Source: JBFGCM01 sp041581135 (GTDB taxonomy: Bacteria; Actinomycetota; Acidimicrobiia; Spongiisociales; UBA5794). Taken from it: DNA of 33,705 nucleotides. Positions 1 through 8,593 of the stretch are shown piece by piece. The stretch spans positions 1 through 33,705 of the forward strand of contig JBFGCM010000034.1 of assembly GCA_041581135.1 (NCBI GenBank), in the 5' to 3' direction. Under the pieces are notes generated by a model that was not told the origin of the DNA, made no database searches, and saw only the letters and a list, made by a program, of their open reading frames with translations. The position numbers were made by a program, and so were the translations under genes. Within the stretch, counting starts at the first letter, position 1; the number at the start of each line of letters is the position of its first letter.

Positions 1-2159
1 GAAGTGATCAGAGCCGTCATCTCGGGGATGCTCGTGGCGGCCAGATCGTCGGCCTCGGAAGGGAACAGCTCCACGACCTCGCCGAGCTGGTCGTAGCTGC
101 GACGGACACGCTCCAAGAACTCGGGCATGAACTCGGGGCTCCAGGTGGCATTGACGATCGCGGCCCACGTCTGGCCGAAGGTGTCCGCTCGCACGCAGAA
201 GCGGCCCCGGAACCACTTCGTGTGCATCGGGGCGGCGCCGGCGAAGCCCATCACCCGAGGGACCATCTCGAATGCGGGCTGCACCAGCGACTTCAGCAGA
301 GGAGTGATGATGACTTCGGGCCGGATCTCGATCCAGGGGTATTCACCTCCATCGTGGGCCGTCCCGAACTCGTGGTGGTACCGGCCGTACTCGGGCAGGA
401 TGCGCCACCATTCGGCACGTTGCTCGGGCGACGGCATCGCTCCCATCTTGATCTGGGGCTGAGGTCCCGGCCCCTGGGTCGGGTCCATGGCACGACCGAT
501 CGCCTCCTCGGCGCTGGGCAGTGAGTGCCGGGCTTTGGTCGATCCGGCCACGGCCGCCGACAGCGGTGCTGCCGCTCCGGTCCCGATCGCGGGGGCGATG
601 TCGGCACCGAGTCCCAAACGATCGTTGGCGGCCGTCTCGACCGCCGCGACCATGGCGGCCCCGAGCACTGGGTCGTCGCTGTGAAGACTGATCCGGCCGG
701 GCCCGTCTCCCAGTTGCGCGAGGAGAACTCCAACCCGCCGCTCCAATTCCGCAGGAGTCCCGTCCGCCCAGAGGCCGCGGGCGTCGCTGCGGAGCTCGTG
801 GTCGACGACGAAACCAATGGCCCCGGCTCCGTCGGAGGCGGCATCGAGGGTCTCACGTGAGTGCACCACCGGCACTGTGTCGGCGGCGCCCCGATGCGCG
901 TCCCACATGTCCCACAGGTGGGCCACGGTGGCCGGCGCGGCGGCCTCGGTGGCGAGTGCCACCTCGCCGTCGAAGACGGCGCCGCCGTACCCGTCGACCG
1001 TGACGAGCCGGGACTCCTCCAGCGTCGCGGTCGCCGAACCGGTGCCGACGACGCACGACAGCTGCAGCTCTCGGGACACGATGGCGGCGTGGCAGATCAT
1101 ACCGCCCACATCGGTGACGATGCCCGCCGAGTTGCGCATCGCCACCACCATGTCGGGATTGGTCATCGTGGTGACCAGCACCTGACCGGGTTCGAGTGCC
1201 AGTGCCTGCTCGATGTTGAACGCGACGTGGACCGACCCGGACCCGACGCCGCCGCTGGCCGCGGTGCCGCGCAGCAGCGGCTCGATGTCGGTGATCGTGG
1301 ATGCGCCGGTGCCGGCACCGACGGTGATCGGGCGCGTCTGCACCACGAAGAGCTCGTCGGCGAGCACGCACCACTCGACGTCCTGGGGGCCGTCGAACTG
1401 CTGCTCCAGGACGCCGGCCAGCGTGTGGAGCTCGTTGACAGCGCGGTGCGACAGCCCGGCGGGCGACTCGGAACTCGGAGACCCGGTCAACCACACCCGA
1501 TCGGGCGTCACCTCGCCCAGGACGAGCTTCTCGGCCGTTCCTTCCACGTGCTCGATGAGCGTGGCCGGTGCCCCGTCGGGAGCTGCGAACGTGGTGAACA
1601 TCACCCCCGAACGGTCCGCGTCGATGAAGCGCTGCACGATCACCGCCATCAGCGGCACGTCGTCCACCTCGGTCACCGTCGCGTAGCTCAACGCCCGTGG
1701 CGTATACACCGATCCCCAGACTTCTCGGACGGCACGTTCGAGTCCGTCGACGTCGTCCACCTGAATCGACTCGAAGATGCCGGCGAACGAGTGCGATGCA
1801 GAGTCTTCGACCGTGGCCGAAGAGCGGACGATCAGTGGTCCTGCTGCCAGCGCGGCGGCGGCCTGGTTGATCTGCGCGGTGAGGCTGTCGGGGAGATGCC
1901 CGTCGCGTAGGGCATCGTGGATGCGTTGTGCCGCAGCCAGGTCGGGCTCACCGTCGTTGAGCGATGCTTCCAGCCGTTTCAGGTGCTCTTGCACTCCGAG
2001 GAACTCCAACACGGTGGAGACCGCCTCGGTCGTGATCACGAAGCCGGGAGGCACGTTGTGTCCCAGCTCCAAGAGCCTTCCCAGCGCAGCGGCCTTGCCT
2101 CCGTGCCGGTGGCTGTCGACAGCCGCGCCACCCAACGATTCGACGAATGTCCCGGTCAT
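1..2159 (-). CDS. PEP synthase/PPDK-like phosphotransferase (C-terminus beyond window)
   Basis: The frame is open from ATG at 2159 (preceded by GGAGGGAGGGG) to the window edge: 719 codons with the 3' end missing. Residues 1 to about 290 are a PPDK-type ATP-grasp domain, with GGKAAALGRL near residue 20, a LIVRSSATVEDS segment, and an end at VVQTRPIT. Next comes the swivelling phosphohistidine domain, GGMICHAAIVSREL, with His357 as the phospho-carrier. This layout is known from PEP synthase, PPDK and rifampicin phosphotransferase, which move a phosphate from ATP through His to a substrate. The remaining roughly 350 residues do not show a clear PEP/pyruvate TIM barrel; a weak AIGF-type segment follows the His domain, and the rest is Trp/Arg-rich and unrecognised. 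The substrate is therefore unknown. The gene is divergent from the nucleotidyltransferase-like gene at 2259. The ATP-grasp/His core is certain; calling it a true PEP synthase is not justified. Confidence 0.88.
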   Translation of the reverse strand, partial: MTGTFVESLGGAAVDSHRHGGKAAALGRLLELGHNVPPGFVITTEAVSTVLEFLGVQEHLKRLEASLNDGEPDLAAAQRIHDALRDGHLPDSLTAQINQAAAALAAGPLIVRSSATVEDSASHSFAGIFESIQVDDVDGLERAVREVWGSVYTPRALSYATVTEVDDVPLMAVIVQRFIDADRSGVMFTTFAAPDGAPATLIEHVEGTAEKLVLGEVTPDRVWLTGSPSSESPAGLSHRAVNELHTLAGVLEQQFDGPQDVEWCVLADELFVVQTRPITVGAGTGASTITDIEPLLRGTAASGGVGSGSVHVAFNIEQALALEPGQVLVTTMTNPDMVVAMRNSAGIVTDVGGMICHAAIVSRELQLSCVVGTGSATATLEESRLVTVDGYGGAVFDGEVALATEAAAPATVAHLWDMWDAHRGAADTVPVVHSRETLDAASDGAGAIGFVVDHELRSDARGLWADGTPAELERRVGVLLAQLGDGPGRISLHSDDPVLGAAMVAAVETAANDRLGLGADIAPAIGTGAAAPLSAAVAGSTKARHSLPSAEEAIGRAMDPTQGPGPQPQIKMGAMPSPEQRAEWWRILPEYGRYHHEFGTAHDGGEYPWIEIRPEVIITPLLKSLVQPAFEMVPRVMGFAGAAPMHTKWFRGRFCVRADTFGQTWAAIVNATWSPEFMPEFLERVRRSYDQLGEVVELFPSEADDLAATSIPEMTALIT

Positions 2160-2258
2160 CGCCCCTCCCTCCGTGACGCAGTGTGTCCGAACCCTACGCG
2201 CCGGTCTCGTGCCCATCCACCCGGCCGGGTAGCCTCGGCCACATGACCGGTCGCGGGG
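2160..2258. promoter_or_regulatory. Divergent intergenic region
   Basis: These 99 bp separate two divergent genes and must hold both promoters. The minus-strand gene has a clear purine-rich ribosome site directly upstream of its ATG. The plus-strand gene has only a G-run before its GTG. No convincing -35/-10 pair stands out. Confidence 0.35.
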
Positions 2259-3443
2259 GTGACGATGGCCGCTGAATCGGCACGAGGATCAGCAAGATCC
2301 GTTGCGCACGTTGCGCTGCTTGCCGGAGACGCCGACGGCGCCGCGGAGGCACTCGGCCTCGTGGTCGCCGCCGGTGACGACGCGGTCGCCGGCTTCGTGC
2401 GGTTGGCGGCTCGTCATCACCTTCTCCTCCGTGCGCTGCGCCGTCTTGCTGCCGCCGGCGTCGATCTCGACGGCTTGGAGATGGAGCACGCCGTTGCTCG
2501 CGACGCACGTCTGACCTCCTACCTGCGGGGTGTGGCGGCGGACGAGTCGCCGTTCCGGCTGTCACAGCTGCTCGACGCATTGGAGCGGCACGCGCGGCTG
2601 CTTCATCAGCTGCTGGCCGATCTGGGGCGGCGTCATCCGGGTGAGGTCGCTGCCGTGTACGGGATGGCCCTGCGCATGGCGTACACCGCCGCCGACGATC
2701 GCCAGTCGAGTGACCTCGACATCTACGTGCGTAGCACTGAGGTGTCGGCGGCCATTCGCCACGTCCTCGAGGACGAGAGGGGCTACCAGTTCTGGGGTGC
2801 CACGAGCGGGGTGGCTGAAGGCCGCGATCTCCAGACGTGGACGTTGGTGGGGATGGAAGACGACCACGCCATGCACGTGGATTGCATGACCCGCGGTCGG
2901 CCCTCGGCCGGGCACCAATGGATCCCGCCATTCCGCGGTGACGGAGTGCTGGCGCGCAGCCGGGTGGTGACCACGGCGGGTGGGGGCAGCGTGCTGGTGC
3001 CGGCTCCAGAGGACATGCTGCTGATGGCGGCCGAGAAGGTGCAACGCAAGGGCGACTTCTCGCTGCGGCGTGTGGTGGACGCCGGCATCGTGGTGAGTTC
3101 CGAGCCGGCGCTCGACTGGGAGCAGCTGATCGACGGTGCGAGCACTCTGCACATTCGGCTCGGGCTCCACTGGCTGCTCCGCACCGCAGCCGACGCAGGT
3201 GTAGCCGAGGTTCCTGCCGAGGTGCTCGGGCGGGTCCGTCCGGCCGCGTGGGAGCGCCGGTTCGAGTCGATCATGGCTGCCGATGGTCGCCACAGCCGCC
3301 GGGCGAGATCGCTCCATCGCCTGGTGTGGGTGTCGCGCTACGTCGTGCACCATCCCCACCGGTGGGGTGCCGCCCGCGAGATCAGGGCCGGCCGGTTCAC
3401 CCACTTCGAGAAGCCTGCCGGCGTCGAGACGTGGGGTCGGTGA
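2259..3443 (+). CDS. Nucleotidyltransferase-like family protein
   Basis: A soluble protein of 394 residues from GTG 2259; an in-frame ATG at 2265 is an equally possible start, and neither has a strong ribosome site. The segment DRQSSDLDIYV (Asp152, Asp154) is the D-x-D metal-binding motif of nucleotidyltransferase-fold proteins. It is followed by an HVDCM strand that may supply the third acidic residue. The overall look (long helical N-terminus, central SDLDI, later PAPEDMLLMAAEKVQRKGDF and a helical C-terminus) resembles the uncharacterised NTP_transf_5 type of large nucleotidyltransferases. In that family the PxPEDxLL...H/K segment is typical. The stop overlaps the GTG start of glycerate kinase as GTGA, so the two are translationally coupled. 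The substrate is unknown. The coding call is firm; the family call is from motif recognition only. Confidence 0.8.
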   Translation: MTMAAESARGSARSVAHVALLAGDADGAAEALGLVVAAGDDAVAGFVRLAARHHLLLRALRRLAAAGVDLDGLEMEHAVARDARLTSYLRGVAADESPFRLSQLLDALERHARLLHQLLADLGRRHPGEVAAVYGMALRMAYTAADDRQSSDLDIYVRSTEVSAAIRHVLEDERGYQFWGATSGVAEGRDLQTWTLVGMEDDHAMHVDCMTRGRPSAGHQWIPPFRGDGVLARSRVVTTAGGGSVLVPAPEDMLLMAAEKVQRKGDFSLRRVVDAGIVVSSEPALDWEQLIDGASTLHIRLGLHWLLRTAADAGVAEVPAEVLGRVRPAAWERRFESIMAADGRHSRRARSLHRLVWVSRYVVHHPHRWGAAREIRAGRFTHFEKPAGVETWGR

Positions 3444-4717
3444 TCGGCGCAGTGGAATCGTTGCGCTCCACGGTCGAAGGGGCGTTTCACGCTGCGGTGT
3501 GCCACGTCGATGCGGAGTCCGCGACCCACCGATACGCATCACAGCGCTGGGGAGGCAGCACGTCCCCGCAGGGCCTCCTGGTGCTGGCTCTGGGCAAGGC
3601 GGCGCCGGCCATGACTCGTGGCCTGGTGGCCGCCATGCCGGCGGTGCCTCGGCGGGGCGTGGTGGTGGCGGCACAGCCGGCACCGATTCCCGATGGGATG
3701 GAGCTGCTGATCGGCAGCCACCCGGTGCCGACGGAGGCGAGCTTGGTGGCAGGGGAGCGGCTCCTGGCGGTCGCGGCGTCGGCCCGACCGGAGGAGACCG
3801 TGGTGGTGCTGGTCTCGGGCGGTGGCTCGGCACTGGCAGAGGCGCTTCGTCCCGGCATCTCGCTCGACGATCTGCGACGGGCCACCGAGACGTTGCTCCG
3901 CTCAGGTGCTGCCATCGATGAGGTGAACACGGTCCGGCAGCGGGTGTCTCGCCTGAAAGGGGGTGGACTGTCCGCTGCGCTTCCCGGCGCTCCACCGCTC
4001 ACGATCGCCGTGTCGGATGTCGTCGGCGACCCGCCGTCGGTGATCGCCTCGGGACCCACTGTGGCGCCGATCGACGACGGCGCGATGGCGCGCCTGCACG
4101 CCGTCGGTGTGGTCGCCCGACTCCCCGCCGGCGTCGCGGCCGCGCTCACAGGCGGCACGGCGGAGAGTATCCCCGCGGCAGGGGAGTACGTCGTCGTCGG
4201 CAACGGTCCCCTCGCCGCGGACGGGGCGCGCCGCCATCTCGAAGCGCACGGTATCGCCGCCGCCGTGGCCGACGAGCCGCTCCAAGGCGAGGCGCGACAC
4301 ACCGCGCTGGCGGTGTGGGACCGATTCGAGCACTCCGGTCACGCGGCGCTGGTCTTCCACGGGGAGACCACTGTCACTGTCGGCGGTGCCGGCACCGGCG
4401 GCCGCAATCAGGAAGCGGCACTGGCGGCGGCACTGGCACTGGTGGGTGCCCGGGATCGGGTGTTTCTAGCCGCCGGTACCGACGGCATCGACGGCCCGAC
4501 CACGGCCGCAGGAGCCATCGTCGACGGAGCCACCGTCGCCCGAGGTCGACGCGCCGGCCTCGACCCCATTGCATGTCTGGGCGACAACGACTCCCACCGG
4601 TTCCTCGACGCAGCCGGCGCCTTGCTCACCACCGGACCCACCGGTACCAATGTGGGGGATGTCTGGATCGCCGCCGCCGACCCGCATCGGAGGACGGCTC
4701 CACGTGGCTCGAACTGA
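3440..4717 (+). CDS. Glycerate 2-kinase (MOFRL family)
   Basis: A 425-residue protein starting at GTG 3440, which overlaps the preceding stop by 4 nt (GTGA). Although the frame is open further upstream, the protein family begins about here. It carries the glycerate kinase hallmarks: LVLALGKAAPAM near the N-terminus, VVLVSGGGSALAE in the middle, the INTVRQRVSRLKGGGL-like segment (here VNTVRQRVSRLKGGGL), SDVVGDPPSVIASGPTV, and the C-terminal MOFRL domain with GGRNQEAALAAAL, FLAAGTDGIDGPTTAAGA and TGPTGTNVGDVWI. The length is normal. The known reaction is ATP-dependent phosphorylation of D-glycerate to 2-phosphoglycerate in the cytoplasm, feeding glycolysis from glycerate or serine. Coupling to a nucleotidyltransferase-like gene is unusual and gives no clear clue. 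Confidence in the family is high; the exact substrate is inferred. Confidence 0.93.
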   Translation: MIGAVESLRSTVEGAFHAAVCHVDAESATHRYASQRWGGSTSPQGLLVLALGKAAPAMTRGLVAAMPAVPRRGVVVAAQPAPIPDGMELLIGSHPVPTEASLVAGERLLAVAASARPEETVVVLVSGGGSALAEALRPGISLDDLRRATETLLRSGAAIDEVNTVRQRVSRLKGGGLSAALPGAPPLTIAVSDVVGDPPSVIASGPTVAPIDDGAMARLHAVGVVARLPAGVAAALTGGTAESIPAAGEYVVVGNGPLAADGARRHLEAHGIAAAVADEPLQGEARHTALAVWDRFEHSGHAALVFHGETTVTVGGAGTGGRNQEAALAAALALVGARDRVFLAAGTDGIDGPTTAAGAIVDGATVARGRRAGLDPIACLGDNDSHRFLDAAGALLTTGPTGTNVGDVWIAAADPHRRTAPRGSN

Positions 4718-4934
4718 GCGCACAAACGCTTTCATCGGTTCAATCACGCGTTTCTGCTGGTGCGGCCCAATGCCCTGGTGGGCGCGCCGCACGGCAGATG
4801 CGACCACGCTGGGTGACGATCCGCCGCAAAATACCCCGTGCCAATTGACCAGAAACGGGTGTACGTTGGAACTAGACCCCCAGGTGAATACAGCCCGGGG
4901 GCAGTTTGATTCTTGAGATCCTGGAGGCACACAT
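4718..4934 (+). promoter_or_regulatory. Intergenic region upstream of peptide transporter operon
   Basis: The largest gene-free stretch in the window (217 bp). A TTGACC hexamer at 4845-4850 is the best -35 candidate, but no good -10 lies 17-19 bp downstream. AAACGC (4724-4729) and GCGTTT (4748-4753) could pair across a 18-nt loop just after the glycerate kinase stop, a weak terminator at best. A strong ribosome site (CTGGAGG) sits 7 nt before the ATG at 4935. The opp-like operon promoter must lie here. Confidence 0.4.
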
Positions 4935-6620
4935 ATGGGATCGTTCTACCGACGATTGCTCGTCATGCTCGCGGTGTTCGCCCTCGTCGTGGCGGCGTGC
5001 GGCGACAGCGAGGGCGGGGACGAGCCGACCACCACCACGAGCGGTGATGGTGTCACCACCACGACCACCACGGACGATGGTGTGACCACGACGACGTCGG
5101 ACCAGATGGACACGGAGCAACTGGCCGGACTCACTGTGGTCGACGACCTCACCTTCACGGTGGAGTTCACCGAGGCTGACCCCGAGTTTCCACTGAAGCT
5201 CGCCTACGCCGCGTTCTATCCACTGCCGGAGGCGGCAATCACCGACCCGGCGGCCTTCGAGGAGAGCCCCATCGGCAATGGTCCGTTCCGCATGGACGGA
5301 GTCTGGGAGCACGATGTGGCCATCCCCATGGTGCGATACGAGGACTATCAGGGTCCTGATCCGGCTCAGATCGACACGCTGGAGTTCCAGATCATCGATG
5401 ATCTGAACACGGCGTACAACGAGGTACTGGCCGGAAACCTCGACATCCTTGGTCCGGCAATCCCGCCCGATCAGATCACGGCGGCCCGCTCTGACTTCGG
5501 TGACCGGTTCGGCCAGTCGTCTTCGACGTCGTTCACCTACCTCGGGTTCCCGTCGTACCTGCCGGAGTTCACCGCAGACCACCGACGGGCGTTGTCCATG
5601 GCAATCGACCGCGAGACCATCATGCAGGTCATCTTCGACAACACCCGTGTTCCGGCGCACTCGGCCATCCCACCGATCTTCGCCGGTGCCCGTGACGACG
5701 TGTGCGACAACTGGAACTTCGATCCGGACGCCGCCAAGGCGCTCTGGGATGCGGCCGGCCCGCTCGAGACCTTCGACGTGTGGTTCAACACCGGAGGTGG
5801 TCACGAGGAGTGGGTCGAGGCGGTAGCCAACATGTGGCGCCAGAACCTGGGCGTGGACACGGTCAACTTCCAGTCGCTCGAGTTCGCCGAGTATCTGGAC
5901 CTGCTGGACAACCAGGACATCACCGGGCCATTCCGCTTGGGTTGGGGGCAGGACTACCCCTCGCCGCTGAACTTCCTGGAGCCGTTGTACGCCTCGTACA
6001 ACGCCCCACCGGTGGGCTCCAACAACACCTTCTACGAGAGCGCCGAGTTCGACCAGCTGATTGCCGACGGCAAGGCCAAGGTGGCCGCAAGCGGCCAGCT
6101 GGAGGATGGTCTTGGCGACTACCTGGCGGCGGAGGACGTCTTGTGCAGTGACGTGCCGATCGCTCCGATCTTCTTCCGCACCAACCAGTTCGTGTACGAC
6201 GAAGGTATCGACAACGTGTTCTTCGACTCGTACAGCGACCTCGGCTACACCAAGGTGACGTCCGACGACGGGTTCGTCTCGTACCAGATCTCCGAGCCGG
6301 AGCATCTGTTCCCGACGAACTCCAACGAGTCGAACGGTGTCGCGGTGCTGCGTGCCTTGTTCACCGGTCTCGTGCAGTACGACCCGGAGACCAACGAGCC
6401 GTTCAATGCGCACGCCGAATCGATCACATCGGACGACAACGGGACGACCTGGACCGTCGTCCTCGAGCCGGGCTGGACGTTCCACGACGGGACCCCGGTC
6501 ACCGCTGAGTCGTATGTGAAGGCATGGAGCTACGGCGCATTGGGCGCCAACGCCCAGCAGAACAACTCGTTCTACTCCAACATCGTCGGGTACGAGGAGC
6601 TCAATCCCACCGACGGATGA
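4935..6620 (+). CDS. Circularly permuted peptide ABC transporter substrate-binding lipoprotein (SBP_bac_5)
   Basis: 561 residues from ATG 4935 with a good ribosome site. Residues 1-21 form a lipoprotein signal with lipobox VAAC (Cys22); residues 24-62 are an acidic, Thr-rich linker. The body has the SBP_bac_5/OppA family segments in swapped order. Residues 63 to about 441 hold LAGLTVVDDLTFTVEF, the NGPF and RRALSMAIDRE segments and the normal family C-terminus. Residues about 447-561 then hold what is usually the mature N-terminus: SEPEHLFP, LFTGLVQYDPETNEP, WTFHDGTPVTAESY, IVGYEEL. In OppA and its relatives these come first. The new ends fall in the loop that normally joins GYEEL-type and GLTVVDD-type segments. 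Both lobes seem complete and the frame is clean, so the fold could be kept. The role inferred from the following genes is to capture peptides outside the membrane. A genomic rearrangement or assembly error is the alternative. Confidence 0.9.
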   Translation: MGSFYRRLLVMLAVFALVVAACGDSEGGDEPTTTTSGDGVTTTTTTDDGVTTTTSDQMDTEQLAGLTVVDDLTFTVEFTEADPEFPLKLAYAAFYPLPEAAITDPAAFEESPIGNGPFRMDGVWEHDVAIPMVRYEDYQGPDPAQIDTLEFQIIDDLNTAYNEVLAGNLDILGPAIPPDQITAARSDFGDRFGQSSSTSFTYLGFPSYLPEFTADHRRALSMAIDRETIMQVIFDNTRVPAHSAIPPIFAGARDDVCDNWNFDPDAAKALWDAAGPLETFDVWFNTGGGHEEWVEAVANMWRQNLGVDTVNFQSLEFAEYLDLLDNQDITGPFRLGWGQDYPSPLNFLEPLYASYNAPPVGSNNTFYESAEFDQLIADGKAKVAASGQLEDGLGDYLAAEDVLCSDVPIAPIFFRTNQFVYDEGIDNVFFDSYSDLGYTKVTSDDGFVSYQISEPEHLFPTNSNESNGVAVLRALFTGLVQYDPETNEPFNAHAESITSDDNGTTWTVVLEPGWTFHDGTPVTAESYVKAWSYGALGANAQQNNSFYSNIVGYEELNPTDG

Positions 6621-6627
6621 TGACCCA

Positions 6628-6657
6628 GGTGGGGGGAGGTCGAGGCCTCCCCCCACC
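6628..6657 (+). terminator. Strong GC hairpin between binding-protein and permease genes
   Basis: A perfect 12-bp stem (GGTGGGGGGAGG pairing with CCTCCCCCCACC) with a 6-nt loop lies 7 bp after the binding-protein stop. It is followed by CCCCCTTTG, so it lacks a real T-run. It could be a partial terminator or a 3' mRNA stabiliser that keeps lipoprotein levels above permease levels, as is common in binding-protein operons. The function is inferred. Confidence 0.6.
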
Positions 6658-6732
6658 CCCTTTGCCTGGCCCAGCGCCGTTGGGTGTTGGGTAGGTTGAG
6701 CCGAGGCCGTCTCCCGAACAAGAGGAGCGTGG

Positions 6733-7656
6733 ATGGGCCGGTACCTGGCACGACGCGTGCTGCAGTTCATTCCGGTGTTCTTCGGGGCGACGCTGCTCAT
6801 CTTCGTCATGGTCTGGGTGATTCCCGGTGATCCCATTCGAGCGCTGGGCGGTGATCGGCGCCTCTCGGAGAGCGTGGTTCAGGCCATGCGGGCCCAGTTC
6901 AACCTCGACGACCCACTGTTCATCCAGTACTTCAAATACATCGGTGGGGTGTTCCGAGGCGACTTCGGCACGGACTTCAGTGGTCGGCCCGTGCTCGACC
7001 TCATGCAACAACGGCTGCCGGTGACCATCCGGTTGGCTTTGCTGGCGTTTGTTTTCGAGGTGATCATCGGCATCATCGCCGGCATCGTGGCGGGCATCCG
7101 CAAGGGCGGGTTCCTCGACAATCTGGTGCTGACGTCGACGCTGGTCGTCATCGCCATCCCGATCTTCGTGCTCGGGTTCGTCGCTCAGATCGTCTTCGGC
7201 GTGCAGCTGGGGTGGTTCCCGGTGTCCGGCATCCGTCAGGGTTGGACGAGCTACCTCCTGCCGGCCATCGTGCTCGGGTCGCTCTCGCTGGCGTATATCG
7301 CTCGGCTCACCCGCGCCAGCCTGGCGGAGAACCTGCGCGCCGACTACGTGCGGACGGCAACCGCCAAAGGCCTTTCGCGGCGGCGCGTCGTGGGCGTCCA
7401 CACGCTCCGCAACTCCATGATCCCTGTCGTCACCTTCCTGGCGATCGATCTCGGCGGGCTGATGGGGGGTGCGATCATCACCGAGACGATCTTCAACATC
7501 CCCGGGCTGGGCCGCGCCGTATTCGAGGGTGTCCAGGGTCAGGAGGGGACGGTGGTGGTGGGCATCGTGACGTTCTTGGTGATCGTCTACATGGTGGCCA
7601 ACCTTCTCGTCGACGTCCTGTACGCCGTCCTCGACCCGAGGATTCGCTATGAGTGA
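6733..7656 (+). CDS. Peptide ABC transporter permease, DppB/OppB type
   Basis: 307 residues from ATG 6733 behind GAGGAG. The N-terminal helix (RRVLQFIPVFFGATLLIFVMV) followed by IPGDP and an LNLDDPLFIQYFKY-like periplasmic segment (here FNLDDPLFIQYFKYIGG) is the DppB/OppB signature. About six membrane helices follow. The cytoplasmic EAA loop (YVRTATAKGLSRRRV, near residue 210) contacts the ATPase subunits. The length is standard. It forms half of the transmembrane channel of a dipeptide/oligopeptide importer with the next gene. Its stop overlaps the start of that gene by 8 nt, consistent with an operon. Confidence 0.96.
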   Translation: MGRYLARRVLQFIPVFFGATLLIFVMVWVIPGDPIRALGGDRRLSESVVQAMRAQFNLDDPLFIQYFKYIGGVFRGDFGTDFSGRPVLDLMQQRLPVTIRLALLAFVFEVIIGIIAGIVAGIRKGGFLDNLVLTSTLVVIAIPIFVLGFVAQIVFGVQLGWFPVSGIRQGWTSYLLPAIVLGSLSLAYIARLTRASLAENLRADYVRTATAKGLSRRRVVGVHTLRNSMIPVVTFLAIDLGGLMGGAIITETIFNIPGLGRAVFEGVQGQEGTVVVGIVTFLVIVYMVANLLVDVLYAVLDPRIRYE

Positions 7657-8593
7657 TCCAGGTATCCGATCCGACGAGATCGCCGTGGAGCCAGACGTCG
7701 ACGGCGAGGCGGTTGTGCCCGACGGAGAACTCGAGCCGACCTCGGAGCGGGCGGGCAGCCTGTGGGCAGACGCATGGCGACAGCTGCGGCGCAAACCGCT
7801 GTTCTTGATCTCCGCCGGGCTCATCGTGTTGATGGTGGTCATCGCCATCTGGCCCGGACTCTTCACGAGCGTCGACCCCCGTGACTGCCGTCTCGAGAAC
7901 TCACTGCTGCGCCCCAGCGCAGAACACTGGTTCGGCACCGACCTGCAGGGTTGCGATTACTACGCCCTCACCATCCATGGGGCCCGGGTGTCCATCAGCA
8001 TCGGCATCCTCGTGACCATCTTCGCCACCCTCATCGCCATCGTGTTCGGGTCGATCGCCGGCTACTACGGCGGGGTCATCGACAGCATCATCGCTCGGAT
8101 CACCGACATCTGGTTCGCCATTCCGGTGATCCTCGGCGGCATCGTGATCCTCAACCTGTTCCGCCAGCGAGGCGTGCTACAGGTCAGCTTCGTGCTGATC
8201 CTCCTCGGCTGGCCGACCATGCTCCGTTTGGTCCGGTCGTCCGTGCTGTCGGCCAAAGAGATGGACTACGTGGATGCGGCGCGGGCCTTGGGTATCAAGA
8301 ACGCCCGGATCATCCGTCGGCACATCCTCCCCAACTCTCTCGCCCCCGTCATCGTGTACGCCACCATCACGGTCGGCGTCATCATCTCGGCCGAGGCGGC
8401 GCTGTCGTTCCTCGGCGTCGGTCTGCAGCTGCCCTCGATCTCCTGGGGGCTCATGATCTCCGAGGCGCAGAACCGCATCCGGAGCGCACCGCATCTACTG
8501 CTGTTCCCCGGCCTCTTCCTGTCGGTGACGGTCTTCAGCTTCATCTTGATGGGCGACGCGCTGCGTGATGCCCTCGACCCGAGGCTGCGCTGA
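7649..8593 (+). CDS. Peptide ABC transporter permease, DppC/OppC type
   Basis: 314 residues from ATG 7649, overlapping the upstream permease by 8 nt. An acidic cytoplasmic N-tail of about 40 residues precedes WRQLRRKPLFLISAGLIVLMVVIA, the typical OppC first helix. Then comes the family motif HWFGTDLQGCDYYALTIHGARVSISIG and the EAA loop DYVDAARALGIKNARIIRRHILPN. The C-terminus ends with GDALRDALDPRLR, a family hallmark. It pairs with the preceding permease to form the membrane channel. Its stop and the next start share one base (TGATG). Confidence 0.96.
   Translation: MSDPGIRSDEIAVEPDVDGEAVVPDGELEPTSERAGSLWADAWRQLRRKPLFLISAGLIVLMVVIAIWPGLFTSVDPRDCRLENSLLRPSAEHWFGTDLQGCDYYALTIHGARVSISIGILVTIFATLIAIVFGSIAGYYGGVIDSIIARITDIWFAIPVILGGIVILNLFRQRGVLQVSFVLILLGWPTMLRLVRSSVLSAKEMDYVDAARALGIKNARIIRRHILPNSLAPVIVYATITVGVIISAEAALSFLGVGLQLPSISWGLMISEAQNRIRSAPHLLLFPGLFLSVTVFSFILMGDALRDALDPRLR

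Noticed and set aside
5030..5100. Tandem DNA repeat in ACC/ACG triplets near the start of the binding protein
   Set aside because: It encodes the Thr-rich flexible linker usual after a lipoprotein cysteine; no regular repeat unit beyond low complexity.
4872..6836. Open frame of 654 codons on the minus strand, antisense to the binding-protein gene
   Set aside because: No family motif; it is the complement of a well-supported gene in GC-rich DNA with rare stops. The same reasoning removes the long plus-strand frames at 12110-14452 and 20729-22795.
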